A stretch of DNA of 48,092 bases from Flavobacterium sp. Its GTDB lineage: Bacteria; Bacteroidota; Bacteroidia; Flavobacteriales; Flavobacteriaceae. The position numbers and the translations under genes are program-made. The notes below the pieces were generated by a model. It saw only the letters and a list, made by a program, of their open reading frames with translations. It made no database searches and had not been told where the DNA came from. The first letter of the stretch is position 1. Each line of letters starts with the position of its first letter. Of the stretch, positions 35,524-44,578 are shown piece by piece. The stretch covers positions 176,028-224,119 of the forward strand of contig NZ_JAGIAV010000007.1 of the NCBI RefSeq assembly GCF_017744675.1. Reading direction: 5' to 3'.

Positions 35524-36975
35524 TTAAGTTCTTCTTTCTTTTAGTTCTGCTTCAATTTGAACTTCCATTTCTTTATTGATTTTATAGAAAAACAGCAATC
35601 CAACTCCAATTAAAAAAGGGATTGCAGGGAAAATGCTTACTAGTAATTTGATTCCGTTTACAGCTGTTTCTGATTGTTGAGGTGCATTTGGAACGTAATG
35701 GAAATAACCTAAAAACAAGGTTGTCAAAGCACCTCCAACACTTAATCCCGTTTTTAACCCAACCATCATCGCAGAGAAAATTATCGCCGTTGCACGACGG
35801 TTATTCAGCCATTCTGAATAATCGGCAACATCAGCAATCATTGCCCAAAGGATTGGTATAGTGATTCCGTAGAAAAAGCCATGCAAGATTTGAGAGAAAA
35901 ACATCAATCCGATTGAGGCTGGCGGAAAGAAATAGAAAGCGATAATAAATAAAGTCGAAATGAATAAAAACACTCCGAAAATATTTCGTTTTCCGTATTT
36001 GTCAGCCAGATTTTTGGATAAGGTAATCCCGACAATCATGAAAATAATTCCGCCTGCATTGAATAAACCAAAACCTGCAGAAACAGGATCGTTACCAAAA
36101 TGATTTAATCCAATTGTAGTTAGAAAATCTAAAATAGGCTGAATAAAAACAGCTAATTGTTCTTTGTTCACATAGTTTTCAAAATAATACACATACGAAC
36201 CGCCTTTCATCGCCAAAGTCACAAAAACCAAAGTCGTTAGCGTAAGCATAATTACCCAAGGTCTATTTTTAATTAAATCACTTAAATCTTCTTTAACGCT
36301 TGACTTTTGTTCTGGTTTCGGAATGATTCTTTCTTTCGTAGTTAAAAAAGTAATCAAAAGCATGATCGTTCCAATAATTGCCAAAGCAGTCATTACTTTC
36401 TCGATTCCGACTGCCTTATCGCCATTTCCAGCACTTTTTATAATTCCGAGCATGAAAACCTGAACAAAAAATTGGGCAAACATAACTGCCACAAAACGGT
36501 ACGATGACATACTGTTTCGTTCTTTCATATCGCCTGTAATCACACCACTTAAAGCAGAATACGGCAAGTTGTTTCCAGCATAAAAAAGCAACAATAAAGT
36601 ATACGTTACAACGGCATAAATTACTTTTCCTTTATAAGAGAAATCAGGAGTAGAAAATGCTAATAAGGCCACCACTCCAAGCGGAATCGCAGTTATTAAA
36701 ATCCATGGCCTAAATTTTCCCCATTTGGTACTTGTTCTGTCTGCCAAAACACCAATAATTGGATTAAAAATAAAAGCTGCAATCAATCCAACAATCAGCA
36801 TGATAATGGAAGAATCAGTTGGCGACAAGCCATAAATATCGGTGTAGAAATACGCCAGATACGTCATCAAAGTCTGAAAAACCAAATTGGCTGCCAAGTC
36901 TCCTAAGCTATACCCAATTTTTTCTTTGACGGAAAGTTTTTGTGAAATGTTAGTCATTCGCGGGTTTGTGGTCAT
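35524..36975 (-). CDS. GPH-family sugar:cation symporter
   Basis: A 483-aa membrane protein with about 12 helices, of the glycoside-pentoside-hexuronide:cation symporter family (MFS superfamily). Family signs are the N-terminal KEKIGYSLGDLAANLVFQ and the following TDIYGL, then loops with DRTSTKWGKFRPWIL and NNLPYSALSGVITGDMKERNS. It should import xylosides, xylo-oligosaccharides or hexuronides with Na+ or H+ across the inner membrane. The GH43 gene starts 21 bases after its stop, so transport is coupled to cytoplasmic hydrolysis. The first Met is taken; Met7 (MTNISQK) is an alternative. Two LacI-like operators lie upstream at 37163 and 37241. Confidence 0.92.
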   Translation of the reverse strand: MTTNPRMTNISQKLSVKEKIGYSLGDLAANLVFQTLMTYLAYFYTDIYGLSPTDSSIIMLIVGLIAAFIFNPIIGVLADRTSTKWGKFRPWILITAIPLGVVALLAFSTPDFSYKGKVIYAVVTYTLLLLFYAGNNLPYSALSGVITGDMKERNSMSSYRFVAVMFAQFFVQVFMLGIIKSAGNGDKAVGIEKVMTALAIIGTIMLLITFLTTKERIIPKPEQKSSVKEDLSDLIKNRPWVIMLTLTTLVFVTLAMKGGSYVYYFENYVNKEQLAVFIQPILDFLTTIGLNHFGNDPVSAGFGLFNAGGIIFMIVGITLSKNLADKYGKRNIFGVFLFISTLFIIAFYFFPPASIGLMFFSQILHGFFYGITIPILWAMIADVADYSEWLNNRRATAIIFSAMMVGLKTGLSVGGALTTLFLGYFHYVPNAPQQSETAVNGIKLLVSIFPAIPFLIGVGLLFFYKINKEMEVQIEAELKERRT

Positions 36976-37030
36976 TTTGTTGATTAGTTATGTAAGCAAA
37001 AGCGGTTTTTCTAAAGTTAATACGTTTTTT

Positions 37031-37140
37031 GTTATTTCGAGCAACGGGCGATAGCGAACAAATGACGCCAATCAAACACAGAATCCTACAACACCGTTTG
37101 CAGTTTTTAATGTGATTTTCTCTTTCGTCGAAATGACAAT
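37031..37140. repeat. Intergenic repeat upstream of the symporter
   Basis: Ends carry inverted TATTTCGA / TCGAAATG segments. The right end, read on the minus strand, is GTCATTTCGACGAAAGAG, a type of repeat I know from many flavobacterial genomes. It stands between the operators at 37163/37241 and the symporter start. Confidence 0.55.
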
Positions 37141-37162
37141 TTTGTGCTTAATTTTATTTAAA

Positions 37163-37172
37163 CAATCGGTTG
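37163..37172. promoter_or_regulatory. LacI-type operator copy 1 before the symporter run
   Basis: CAATCGGTTG with flanks AAA and TGTAAAA; central CG near-palindrome matching 42869 and, inverted, 34425 and 37241. Confidence 0.55.
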
Positions 37173-37240
37173 TGTAAAATTAGATAAAAAAACATAGTAA
37201 GCAAATTTACTTCGCTTTATTTAGATTATTCTTCATTTCA

Positions 37241-37250
37241 CAACCGATTG
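37241..37250. promoter_or_regulatory. LacI-type operator copy 2 before the symporter run
   Basis: CAACCGATTG, inverted relative to 37163 and 78 bases away, with flank TTCA and TAAA. Two operators in one region would allow looping by a tetrameric or dimeric regulator. Confidence 0.55.
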
Positions 37251-37285
37251 TAAATAATTTAGCAAAACTCAGGCTTTTTTAGCGC

Positions 37286-38395
37286 TTATTTTTTAGTTTC
37301 TTTCAGTTTTAAAATGCTATCGTATGCTTTTTTATGTTTTAAATCAGCATCAAAAGGCAGCGGATAATTGGTTCTTCCTTTTATTGGCCAGTCGTTTAGC
37401 CAAGATTGCCCGTCATAAACACCCCAAAAAGTAACTCTGCTGATTTTATCTTTATGTTTCAAAAATAATTTAAAAATCGAAGCATAACGTTCAGCCAGTT
37501 TATTTTGGATAGAGTCTGGCAATGCTTTTGGATACGGATTCATTTTTTCGCTTCCTTCAAATTTCTGATTCACGTCTGCTCCTCTCAATTCCCACGGATT
37601 GGGCAATACGGTAATATCCAATTCTGTAAACGCTACTTTAACTCCTAAAGCCGAATATTCTAAAATACTCTTTTCAATTTCTTCTATCGACGGACTTTCC
37701 AATCTCCAATGTCCTTGAATTCCAACGCCATCTACTTTTCCGCCTTCTGCTTTTATTTTTTTGATTAAAGCAATTGCTCCCGCTCTTTTAGCCGGTTCTT
37801 CGATATTATAATCATTATAATACAATTCTACTTTAGGATCTGCTTTTGCTGCCAATTTAAAAGCGTCAACCAAATACTTTTCTCCAAGTGTTTTCAAAAA
37901 AACCGATTGTCTCAAAGTTCCATCTTCGTTTAAAGCTTCGTTTACCACATCCCAAGAACCAATTCTCCCTTTATATTTGGAAACTATCGTATTGATATGG
38001 TCCTGCATAAAAGCTTTCATTTCTGTACTGTCAGCAATTTTCTCCATCCAAGGCGCCAATTGGCTGTGCCAAATTAAAGTGTGCCCGTGAACAAACATTT
38101 TATTCTTTTCTCCATATGCTACAAACTTATCCGATAATGTAAAATCGTATTTGTCTTTCTGCGGATGAACATACATAGATTTCATAATATTCTCGGCAGT
38201 AATGGCATTAAACTCTTTTCGAATCAACGAATCTTCTCTTGGATTTTTTTCATTAATCTGATTCAAATCTAAAGCAGTACCTATATAAAAATCTTTTTTA
38301 AAAGCATCTTTTAACGTAAGCTGTTTTTTCTGCGATGTACAACTTATACTAAGCAGAGTCGTGACGGCAAATAAGCATGGTTTAATGAATTTCAT
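37286..38395 (-). CDS. GH10 endo-xylanase lipoprotein
   Basis: A 369-aa GH10 enzyme that cuts the beta-1,4-xylan backbone. The lipoprotein signal ends in LSISC (C19), so it is anchored to a membrane, probably the outer one. The acid/base E153 lies in WDVVNEAL, and the nucleophile E258 in FTELDI. Family motifs HGHTLIWHSQLAPW (103-116) and TFWGVYDGQSWLNDW are present. The length after the signal (about 350) fits a single catalytic domain, with no carbohydrate-binding module. It is the last gene of the GH67-SDR-uxuA-GH10 run, 42 bases after uxuA. It supplies the xylo-oligosaccharides on which GH67 acts. Confidence 0.95.
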   Translation of the reverse strand: MKFIKPCLFAVTTLLSISCTSQKKQLTLKDAFKKDFYIGTALDLNQINEKNPREDSLIRKEFNAITAENIMKSMYVHPQKDKYDFTLSDKFVAYGEKNKMFVHGHTLIWHSQLAPWMEKIADSTEMKAFMQDHINTIVSKYKGRIGSWDVVNEALNEDGTLRQSVFLKTLGEKYLVDAFKLAAKADPKVELYYNDYNIEEPAKRAGAIALIKKIKAEGGKVDGVGIQGHWRLESPSIEEIEKSILEYSALGVKVAFTELDITVLPNPWELRGADVNQKFEGSEKMNPYPKALPDSIQNKLAERYASIFKLFLKHKDKISRVTFWGVYDGQSWLNDWPIKGRTNYPLPFDADLKHKKAYDSILKLKETKK

Positions 38396-38437
38396 ATGTT
38401 TTGGTTTAATAGTTATATAGTTTTGTTGTAAAATAAA

Positions 38438-39610
38438 TTACAAATTCAGTTTATAGGCAATTCCCATTTCCAAACCTCTTAGCTCTGCAAGACCTTTTAA
38501 TCTGCCCGTTAAAGAATAGCCTGGATAAGTTTCTGTTTTTTCATCTACTTCGTGAAGAAAACCATGGTCTGGGCGCATTGGCAAACTTATTTTGGTTTTA
38601 TTCATTAGAATCAATAATTTTTCAACAATGCTTTCCATTTTAACATCACCGCTTAAATGCTCCGATTCTCTGAAAACAGTTTCGCTTTCGCGGATGGTAT
38701 TTCTCAGATGCAAAAAATGGATTCGGTTTTCGTAATCGTCAATTATTTTTTCTAGATTATTTTTCGGATCAGCACTAAGCGAACCCGTACAATAACACAA
38801 TCCGTTGGCTATTGAAGGAACCGCACTAAAAATCGCTTTCAAATCGGCTTCTGTCGATACGATTCTCGGAAGACCTAAAACCGAAAACGGCGGGTCATCA
38901 GGATGAATAGCTAATTTTTGTCCGTTTTGCTCTGCAATTGGCGTCACTTCCGCTAGAAAATAAATCAGGTTTTCTCTTAGCTTTTCATTATTGATATTAG
39001 CATAATTATCCAAAAGTGACAAAATCTGTTCTGCTGTAAAATTGATTTTACTTCCTGGCAATCCTAATAATACATTTTTAAACAATAGCGCTTTTTCATC
39101 TTCAGACAACTGATTTCCAAATTGTAATGCTTTTTCTTTTTCGGCATCTGAATAATCATTTTCTGAATTCGGCCTTTTCAAAAGAAACACATCAAAATAA
39201 GTAAATGCATCCTGATTGTACAGCAAAGCTTTACTTCCGTCATCGTTTATAAAATTATGATGGGTTCTCACCCAATCCAAAATGGGCATAAAATTGTAGG
39301 TTATAATTTTAATTCCGCAATCTGCCAGATTCTTTAAACTGATTTTATAATTTTCAATGTATTGAAGATAATTCCCCGAAGCGCGTTTGATTTCTTCATG
39401 AACAGGAAGACTTTCTACAACTGTCCATTCCAATCCCGCATTTTGAATCATCTTTTGTCTTTCCTGAATATCCTGAACAGACCAGATTTCGCCAACAGGA
39501 ATTTGATGCAAAGCAGTCACAATTCCTGTTGCTCCGGCTTGTTTTATATCGATCAATTTTACGCTGTCCTGAGGTCCAAACCAACGCATGGTTTGCTGCA
39601 TTTTCATCAT
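38438..39610 (-). CDS. uxuA: Mannonate dehydratase
   Basis: Converts D-mannonate to 2-keto-3-deoxy-D-gluconate in hexuronate breakdown. The open frame continues upstream to 39751, but that part crosses an intergenic repeat (39626-39709) and overlaps the SDR gene. The family N-terminus (TMRWFGPQDSV, compare TWRWYGPNDPV in E. coli UxuA) begins at an ATG cluster, so the start is set at 39610 (39607 or 39601 also possible). The protein is then 390 aa, as usual (about 394). Motifs QAGATGIVTALHQIP, CYCTGSLSADP, HFLHLRN and MRPDHGFLHE are visible, with metal-binding Cys/His/Asp/Glu in the TIM-barrel. It lies between the SDR and GH10 genes and acts after GH67 has released glucuronate. Confidence 0.95.
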   Translation of the reverse strand: MMKMQQTMRWFGPQDSVKLIDIKQAGATGIVTALHQIPVGEIWSVQDIQERQKMIQNAGLEWTVVESLPVHEEIKRASGNYLQYIENYKISLKNLADCGIKIITYNFMPILDWVRTHHNFINDDGSKALLYNQDAFTYFDVFLLKRPNSENDYSDAEKEKALQFGNQLSEDEKALLFKNVLLGLPGSKINFTAEQILSLLDNYANINNEKLRENLIYFLAEVTPIAEQNGQKLAIHPDDPPFSVLGLPRIVSTEADLKAIFSAVPSIANGLCYCTGSLSADPKNNLEKIIDDYENRIHFLHLRNTIRESETVFRESEHLSGDVKMESIVEKLLILMNKTKISLPMRPDHGFLHEVDEKTETYPGYSLTGRLKGLAELRGLEMGIAYKLNL

Positions 39611-39625
39611 ACTTCTTTTTTTTTT

Positions 39626-39709
39626 ATGCCACGAAGGCTCTAAGACGCAAAGTTTTTCTTCTTTAAGCCTTTTAATATAAAACTTTGCGACTCTGCGCCT
39701 TTGCGAGAG
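39626..39709. repeat. Intergenic repeat with inverted CGCAAAGT arms
   Basis: Arms about 39627-39655 and 39680-39709 form an imperfect inverted repeat (GACGCAAAGTTT with AAACTTTGCG). The pattern resembles a well-known Bacteroidota intergenic repeat (ACGAAGGC...CTTTGCG). It separates the SDR from uxuA and supplies the spurious extension of the uxuA frame. Confidence 0.6.
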
Positions 39710-39722
39710 ATCTCCTTTAAAC

Positions 39723-40460
39723 TTAGAAACCAATACTGTTTCCGCCATCAACAGGCAATACTGTACCAGTAGTATATTTTGATTCGCTTAAAGCGAAATA
39801 ATAAACCGCATCAGCAATGTCTGAAGGTTCTCCTAAGAATCCCATTGGTGTTCTTCCCAGCACTTTATTTTTTCTTTCTGGGTCATTATCAAGGGCTGTC
39901 GATGACATTTTAGTTTTTATAAATCCTGGAGCAATACAATTTACACGAATTCCTGATGGAGCCAATTCGACCGCCATCGCACGTGTCATCGCTTCGATCG
40001 CACCCTTACTTGACGAATACGCAATTACTTTTGGAATTCCGTACTGCGATGCCATCGAACTGATATTGATAATACTTCCGCTTCCTTTCGCTTTCATGTT
40101 TTTAACTACTTCTCTACTTACAGCAAAAACACTCAGAAGATTGGTGTGAATTATAGTTAAGAAATCTTCATCTGTCACATCCAAAAACTCTTTTTTCATA
40201 TTGATTCCAGCATTGTTGACCAAAATATCAATCGGATTGTCTTTTGTAATGTTTTCGATCATCGCTGGAATTCCCTTTAAATCATTCAAATCAAAGATTA
40301 CCGGAATGGCATTTTCTCCAATTTCCTTGCAGGCATCTTCTGTTTTTTCTTTTGATCTCCCGATGATGTAGGTTTTAATTCCGTTATCACAAAGTTTTTT
40401 TGCTGTTGCAAAACCTAATCCCGAATTTCCTCCAGTTACAATTGCTGTTTTATTGCTCAT
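39723..40460 (-). CDS. SDR oxidoreductase, probable fructuronate/mannonate reductase role
   Basis: A 245-aa classical short-chain dehydrogenase. It has the NAD(P) motif TGGNSGLG (residues 9-16), NNAG (82-85), active site S135 / Y148 / K152 with N107, and a C-terminal DGGNS. The enzyme lies directly before uxuA. As D-fructuronate must be reduced to D-mannonate and no classical UxuB is visible, this SDR is the likely replacement, as in other Bacteroidota and Thermotoga; the match is inference. Other SDR substrates such as gluconate are possible. There is no signal peptide, so it is cytosolic. Confidence 0.85.
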   Translation of the reverse strand: MSNKTAIVTGGNSGLGFATAKKLCDNGIKTYIIGRSKEKTEDACKEIGENAIPVIFDLNDLKGIPAMIENITKDNPIDILVNNAGINMKKEFLDVTDEDFLTIIHTNLLSVFAVSREVVKNMKAKGSGSIINISSMASQYGIPKVIAYSSSKGAIEAMTRAMAVELAPSGIRVNCIAPGFIKTKMSSTALDNDPERKNKVLGRTPMGFLGEPSDIADAVYYFALSESKYTTGTVLPVDGGNSIGF

Positions 40461-40486
40461 AATTTTTAAAATATATTCTATTTAGT

Positions 40487-40550
40487 ACGCTGATTGGACG
40501 GATTCGCTATCGCGAAAACGCTGATCTACACGGATTTTTTTATTTTTTAT
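40487..40550. repeat. Imperfect tandem intergenic repeat
   Basis: Two copies of ACGCTGAT...CGGAT (40487-40503 and 40529-40546) flank TTCGCTATCGCGAAAA, which contains the TTCGC/GCGAA dyad. It resembles repeats found around many flavobacterial genes and lies between GH67 and the SDR. Confidence 0.5.
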
Positions 40551-40593
40551 CGGAAAAAATCTGTTTTTTTTCTGTGTTCCACTCTTACTTAAT

Positions 40594-42747
40594 TTATCCA
40601 TTTCCTGGTGCAAATGGAAATTTTAGCGATTTAAAATAATCCAAAGTCTTCGTTGGTTTTTCTACTCCCGCCGGAAGTTCTTTTCCAGAAAACTGCTGAA
40701 AGTATAACAGACAGGCATCACGCCACCATTTTGCTTCTTTGTACTGAATTTCCAATAACATTTCAACTTCGTGAAAGCGCTCGTTGTCGATATATTTTTC
40801 TGCTTTCTTCCAGACATTCTGCATTGTCGCGACCTGATTTATACCTTCTTGGTATTTCAACGCCATACCGTTCCAAAGTGTCTCACCATTTTTCAGTTTA
40901 TAATCCCATGAAACGTGATGAAACCACAAAAGATCTTTTTCTGGACAGGTTTCTAAATTATCAAAAAGTTTCTCAACTTCAGGTGCATATTGCACAGTTG
41001 CATTCGTTCCAGTTTTAGATCGGTCGAAACCAATTCCGTTTTTATCTGCTTTATGATAATACGTCGGATTCCATTCTGGTCTGGACAAATTAGAAACCCA
41101 AGGTCCTGGTCCATAATGATGGCCTGTATCCATAATATGATGCAATCCAAGCGGTGTCATATAATTGACAACTGCTTCTCGAGATTCGATCATGATATTT
41201 TTTACAGGTTGAATAAAGTTTTCATCGTTCGAAAAAGTGCTTCGCAACCATTCATCGGCAATCGTTTCAGAATCTAAATACGGATTCCAAGCCAATCTTC
41301 CGAAACCATACCAATTGGCTTGTGCAAAAGGATGTCCTGTCCAATTCAAATCGTTTCCGATATTGGCAACACCTGCAATTCCCGTTAGTTTATTTTGATA
41401 TAAAGTTCCGTCAACAACTTTGGCAACAGTGGAACCTTTACCTTTTTGATACGTATCTGATTCTAAAACTTCCTGAAATAATTTAGGAAGGAAAACCAAA
41501 TGCGTGCTAAAACCTAAATATTCCTGCGTAATTTGAAATTCTATCATTAAAGGCGTTTTCGGCATTGCACCAAATAAAGGATGGAAAGGTTCTCTTGGCT
41601 GAAAATCGATTGCTCCATTTTTTACCTGAACAATTACATTTTCTTTAAATTTTCCATCGTAAGGCTGAAACTCTGCATAAGCCTGTTTCGCACGGTCATT
41701 GGCATCATGTTCTGAATATACAAACGCTCTCCACATAATTACACCACCAAAAGGTGCAACGGCATCAGCAAGCATATTGGCTCCATCTACATGATCTCTT
41801 CCGTAATTTTGCGGTCCTGGCTGACCTTCTGAATTGGCTTTTACCAAGAATCCACCAAAATCAGGGATTCGTTTGTAAATTTCTGCTGCTTTGTTTTTCC
41901 ACCATTTGATAACTTCTGCGTCTTTTGGATCAGCCGTTTTTAATTTTCCTATTTCGATTGGTGCCGAAAATCTTGCAGTTAAATAAACTTTTATTCCGTA
42001 AGGCCTGAAAACATTGGCTAAAGCTTCCACTTTTTCCAAATATTGCGGAGTTAAAATTAATGCATTTGCATTTACATTGGTCAAAACCGTTCCGTTAATT
42101 CCAATTGAAGCATTCGCTCTAGCGTAATCAATATAACGCTGGTCTATAAAATCTGGAAGTTTTTGCCAGTTCCAAAGCGAAAATCCAGCGTAACCTCTTT
42201 CAACAGTTCTATCTAAATTATCCCAATGGTTTAAAATTCTAATATTTGTTTTTGGCGAATCGGCAATATTTAAATTCTGAGCAGATTTATTGGTTTCCAA
42301 TATTTTCAGGAAATTAAAAATCCCGTACAAAACGGCAACATCATTTTTTGCTGTAATAATAATCTGTTTTTTGCCTTTAAGAGAAATTGATTTAATAATA
42401 AAGCCTTCTTCATTTATTTTATCAAAATCAGATTTTAACTCATTTTTAATTTCAATGCTTAAATTAGATTGCGAACCAATAATTAAATTATTCTCCCCTT
42501 TTACATCTGACTTGATTTCTGGATTAATACCCAGCATATCCTGAAAACCTGTTTTAAGTTCTTTTTCAGCAATTTTAATCGTTTCTGAATTTCCTAAAAC
42601 CACAATACCTTTAAGATTGTTTTTGTATTCGGAAGCCAATGCAGTATTTTTTACGGCATTATATTGAAGCCACAATTTATAATCCTTTTGTGCCGGAGCC
42701 GAAAGGGAAATCAAAAGAAAAAGGAAAACAAATCTTAATGAACTCAT
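40594..42747 (-). CDS. GH67 alpha-glucuronidase
   Basis: A 717-aa enzyme that removes (4-O-methyl-)glucuronic acid from the ends of xylo-oligosaccharides. A signal peptide (FVFLFLLISLSAPAQ, cut near residue 19-20) sends it to the periplasm. Family catalytic residues align with a constant offset of 16 to Cellvibrio GlcA67A: E308 (SEGQPGP) as acid, D381 (IDFQPREP) and E409 (ITQEY) as base pair. GFLVKANSEGQPGPQNYGRDH and SWDYKLKNGETLW regions are typical. The length (about 715) fits the family. It heads the run GH67-SDR-uxuA-GH10, with a LacI-like operator at 42869 upstream. It supplies glucuronate to the SDR/UxuA branch and xylo-oligosaccharides to the symporter. Confidence 0.95.
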   Translation of the reverse strand: MSSLRFVFLFLLISLSAPAQKDYKLWLQYNAVKNTALASEYKNNLKGIVVLGNSETIKIAEKELKTGFQDMLGINPEIKSDVKGENNLIIGSQSNLSIEIKNELKSDFDKINEEGFIIKSISLKGKKQIIITAKNDVAVLYGIFNFLKILETNKSAQNLNIADSPKTNIRILNHWDNLDRTVERGYAGFSLWNWQKLPDFIDQRYIDYARANASIGINGTVLTNVNANALILTPQYLEKVEALANVFRPYGIKVYLTARFSAPIEIGKLKTADPKDAEVIKWWKNKAAEIYKRIPDFGGFLVKANSEGQPGPQNYGRDHVDGANMLADAVAPFGGVIMWRAFVYSEHDANDRAKQAYAEFQPYDGKFKENVIVQVKNGAIDFQPREPFHPLFGAMPKTPLMIEFQITQEYLGFSTHLVFLPKLFQEVLESDTYQKGKGSTVAKVVDGTLYQNKLTGIAGVANIGNDLNWTGHPFAQANWYGFGRLAWNPYLDSETIADEWLRSTFSNDENFIQPVKNIMIESREAVVNYMTPLGLHHIMDTGHHYGPGPWVSNLSRPEWNPTYYHKADKNGIGFDRSKTGTNATVQYAPEVEKLFDNLETCPEKDLLWFHHVSWDYKLKNGETLWNGMALKYQEGINQVATMQNVWKKAEKYIDNERFHEVEMLLEIQYKEAKWWRDACLLYFQQFSGKELPAGVEKPTKTLDYFKSLKFPFAPGNG

Positions 42748-42868
42748 TTGGTATTAATTTATTTTTTACGATCTCAAGTTTAAAAGAAGCAATATTTTAC
42801 CCTCAAATAAAAGTATTTAATAAAATTTTAATTTAAAAAATACATTATCTTAAATAAAACAATAATTG

Positions 42869-42878
42869 CAATCGGTTG
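42869..42878. promoter_or_regulatory. LacI-type operator copy before GH67
   Basis: CAATCGGTTG with flank TTG and CGTAAAA; 122 bases upstream of GH67 and within the 283-base gap to the LacI-family gene. It is the fourth copy of the motif in the window. Confidence 0.6.
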
Positions 42879-42953
42879 CGTAAAAATATAGGATTGTTAT
42901 TTAAGAAAAAAATTTTAGCTCTACTTTTTTCAAAAAAATAATTTATTTAACAA

Positions 42954-42990
42954 AGAAAGGCAGGATAATTTAAAAAACTATCCTGCCCTG
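42954..42990 (-). terminator. Terminator of the LacI gene
   Basis: A perfect 9-bp stem pairs 42959-42967 (GGCAGGATA) with 42979-42987 (TATCCTGCC). On the minus strand a T-rich stretch follows. It separates the regulator from the GH67 run. Confidence 0.75.
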
Positions 42991-43029
42991 TAGTACGATT
43001 AAGTCAGTCTTTATTATTTAAAGCTGAAA

Positions 43030-44058
43030 TTATTTTTGTGTAGATTCTCTTGCGAGCACTTCTGTGTTTAAAAAGGTAATTTCTTTGGCATCGTCATTTT
43101 TAGCCGATTTCAAATTTTTGATAATGATTTCTGCTGCTGCTTTTCCCATTTTTTCAGCCGGATGCGTTATAGTCGACAAATTAGGATCGATGATCTGCGA
43201 AATCGGGTCATTATTAAAACCAATCACTTTAAATTCTTCAGGTACTTTTATACCACGTTTTTTAGCAGTCTGTACAGCACTTACAGCTAGAATATCTCCT
43301 GGAGCAAATAATCCATCTGGCATTGGTTTTAAATCAAACAAAGCATTGCTGGCTTTTACACCATCTTCGTAAGTAACAGAATTTAAATTGATAATCAGAT
43401 TTTCGTCTATATCAACATTATGATCTTTTAAGGCTTCGATATAACCTCTTTTTCTTTCGCTGTATAAATTTCCCAATTCCGATCCTGCCGTAATATGCGC
43501 AATACGAATACAGCCCTGCTCAATAAGGTGTTTGGTTGCTTTATAACCTGCTGAATAGTTATCGATTACCACTCTAAAAGTGTTGTAATTTTTAGGAACC
43601 CTGTCAACAAAGACTAACGGAATATTATTATTTGAGAATTGATGAAAATGAGCCGTATCACGAGTTTCCATAGCTAGTGAACAAATCACACCGCTAACAC
43701 GATTACTGTAAAGCGACTTAGCCATATTGACTTCTTCTTCGTATGAGTCATGCGACTGCATGATGATAACAGTATAATCAGATTTTTGAGCCGTAATTTC
43801 AATTCCGCTAATTAATGATGATAAAAAGGGCTGCGTAACGGTAGGAATCAAAACACCAATCGTTCTGGTTTTATTACCACGCAAACCTGCAGCTAAAGTA
43901 TTTGGGACAAACCCCATCTCTTCAGCAGTTTTTTTCACTTTCTTTATTGTTTTATCACTAATGGTGTGATGATCCTTTAAAGCTCGTGAAATGGTTGAGG
44001 TTGCCAAATTTAGTCTCTCGGCAATGTCGTAAATCGTTACATGTTTATTTTCTTCCAT
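43030..44058 (-). CDS. LacI-family transcription regulator
   Basis: A 342-aa LacI/GalR repressor. The HTH is at residues 7-28 (VTIYDIAERLNLATSTISRALKDH), the hinge helix near 52-62 (NTLAAGLRG), and the sugar-binding core follows (TIGVLIPTVTQPFLSSLISGI, VPEEFKVIGFNNDPISQIIDP). It lies upstream of GH67 with its own terminator. It likely senses glucuronate or a xylan-derived metabolite and binds the CAAYCGRTTG motif at 42869, 37163, 37241 and 34425; the motif is of the central-CG type this family uses. This would make it the master regulator of the xylan/hexuronate locus. Effector identity and sign of control cannot be read. Confidence 0.93.
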   Translation of the reverse strand: MEENKHVTIYDIAERLNLATSTISRALKDHHTISDKTIKKVKKTAEEMGFVPNTLAAGLRGNKTRTIGVLIPTVTQPFLSSLISGIEITAQKSDYTVIIMQSHDSYEEEVNMAKSLYSNRVSGVICSLAMETRDTAHFHQFSNNNIPLVFVDRVPKNYNTFRVVIDNYSAGYKATKHLIEQGCIRIAHITAGSELGNLYSERKRGYIEALKDHNVDIDENLIINLNSVTYEDGVKASNALFDLKPMPDGLFAPGDILAVSAVQTAKKRGIKVPEEFKVIGFNNDPISQIIDPNLSTITHPAEKMGKAAAEIIIKNLKSAKNDDAKEITFLNTEVLARESTQK

Positions 44059-44140
44059 AAAGCAAATAATAGAAGATGTAAATATAAACTATTTTTTCTC
44101 ACCTTCATATTTTCAAGAGTCTGGCTATCGATTAAAGATA

Positions 44141-44578
44141 TTACTGCTTCTTCTTATCTTTTAAAATTTTACCGTCTTTTGTAAACTCCAAATCGATGTT
44201 ATTAGTCAAATCAACATCAAGATCTTTATGCCCGTAGTCAATGTGCGTTATCTTTTCATTTGGATGATTTTTGGCTACATAAGCTTTGATATTATCGGGG
44301 ATAAAATCAGTTGGAATTGGTTTGTTTCCACCGTCAACTTCTCGATAGGATCCATCTTTCCAAAATTCAACTTCTGTTCCGTCTTTCAGCTTTACTTCAT
44401 AGCCTTTCTCTCCATGTTCTGCATCTTTTTTGGCAATTTCAACAGATGTATAACTAAAATGTTTCTTTAAAAAATCTTGTGCAGGTTTTGGCAGTTCTGT
44501 TACTTCTATTTTCTTCTGCGCGTGCGCCGATATCGTTAAAATCAACAATACAAGGACTAAAAAAATTCTACTTATCAT
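44141..44578 (-). CDS. Periplasmic PepSY-like protein
   Basis: A 145-aa exported protein. The signal peptide covers residues 1-20 (IFLVLVLLILTISAHAQ). Two related halves follow. Each holds a helix (LPKPAQDFLKKHF; IPDNIKAYVAKNHP) and strands ending in charged turns (GYEVKLKDGTEVEFWKDGSY; DVDLTNNIDLEFTKDGKIL). This is the PepSY-like (DUF2874) fold of Bacteroidota. Such proteins are often encoded beside sensor kinases, perhaps as inhibitors or ligand sensors, but their job is unknown. It is divergent from the TPR kinase operon at 44877, with a shared 298-base intergenic region. Confidence 0.8.
   Translation of the reverse strand: MISRIFLVLVLLILTISAHAQKKIEVTELPKPAQDFLKKHFSYTSVEIAKKDAEHGEKGYEVKLKDGTEVEFWKDGSYREVDGGNKPIPTDFIPDNIKAYVAKNHPNEKITHIDYGHKDLDVDLTNNIDLEFTKDGKILKDKKKQ

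Noticed and set aside
38438..39751. uxuA starting at 39751
   Set aside because: The first 47 codons cross an intergenic repeat and overlap the SDR gene; family homology begins at the ATG cluster 39601-39610.
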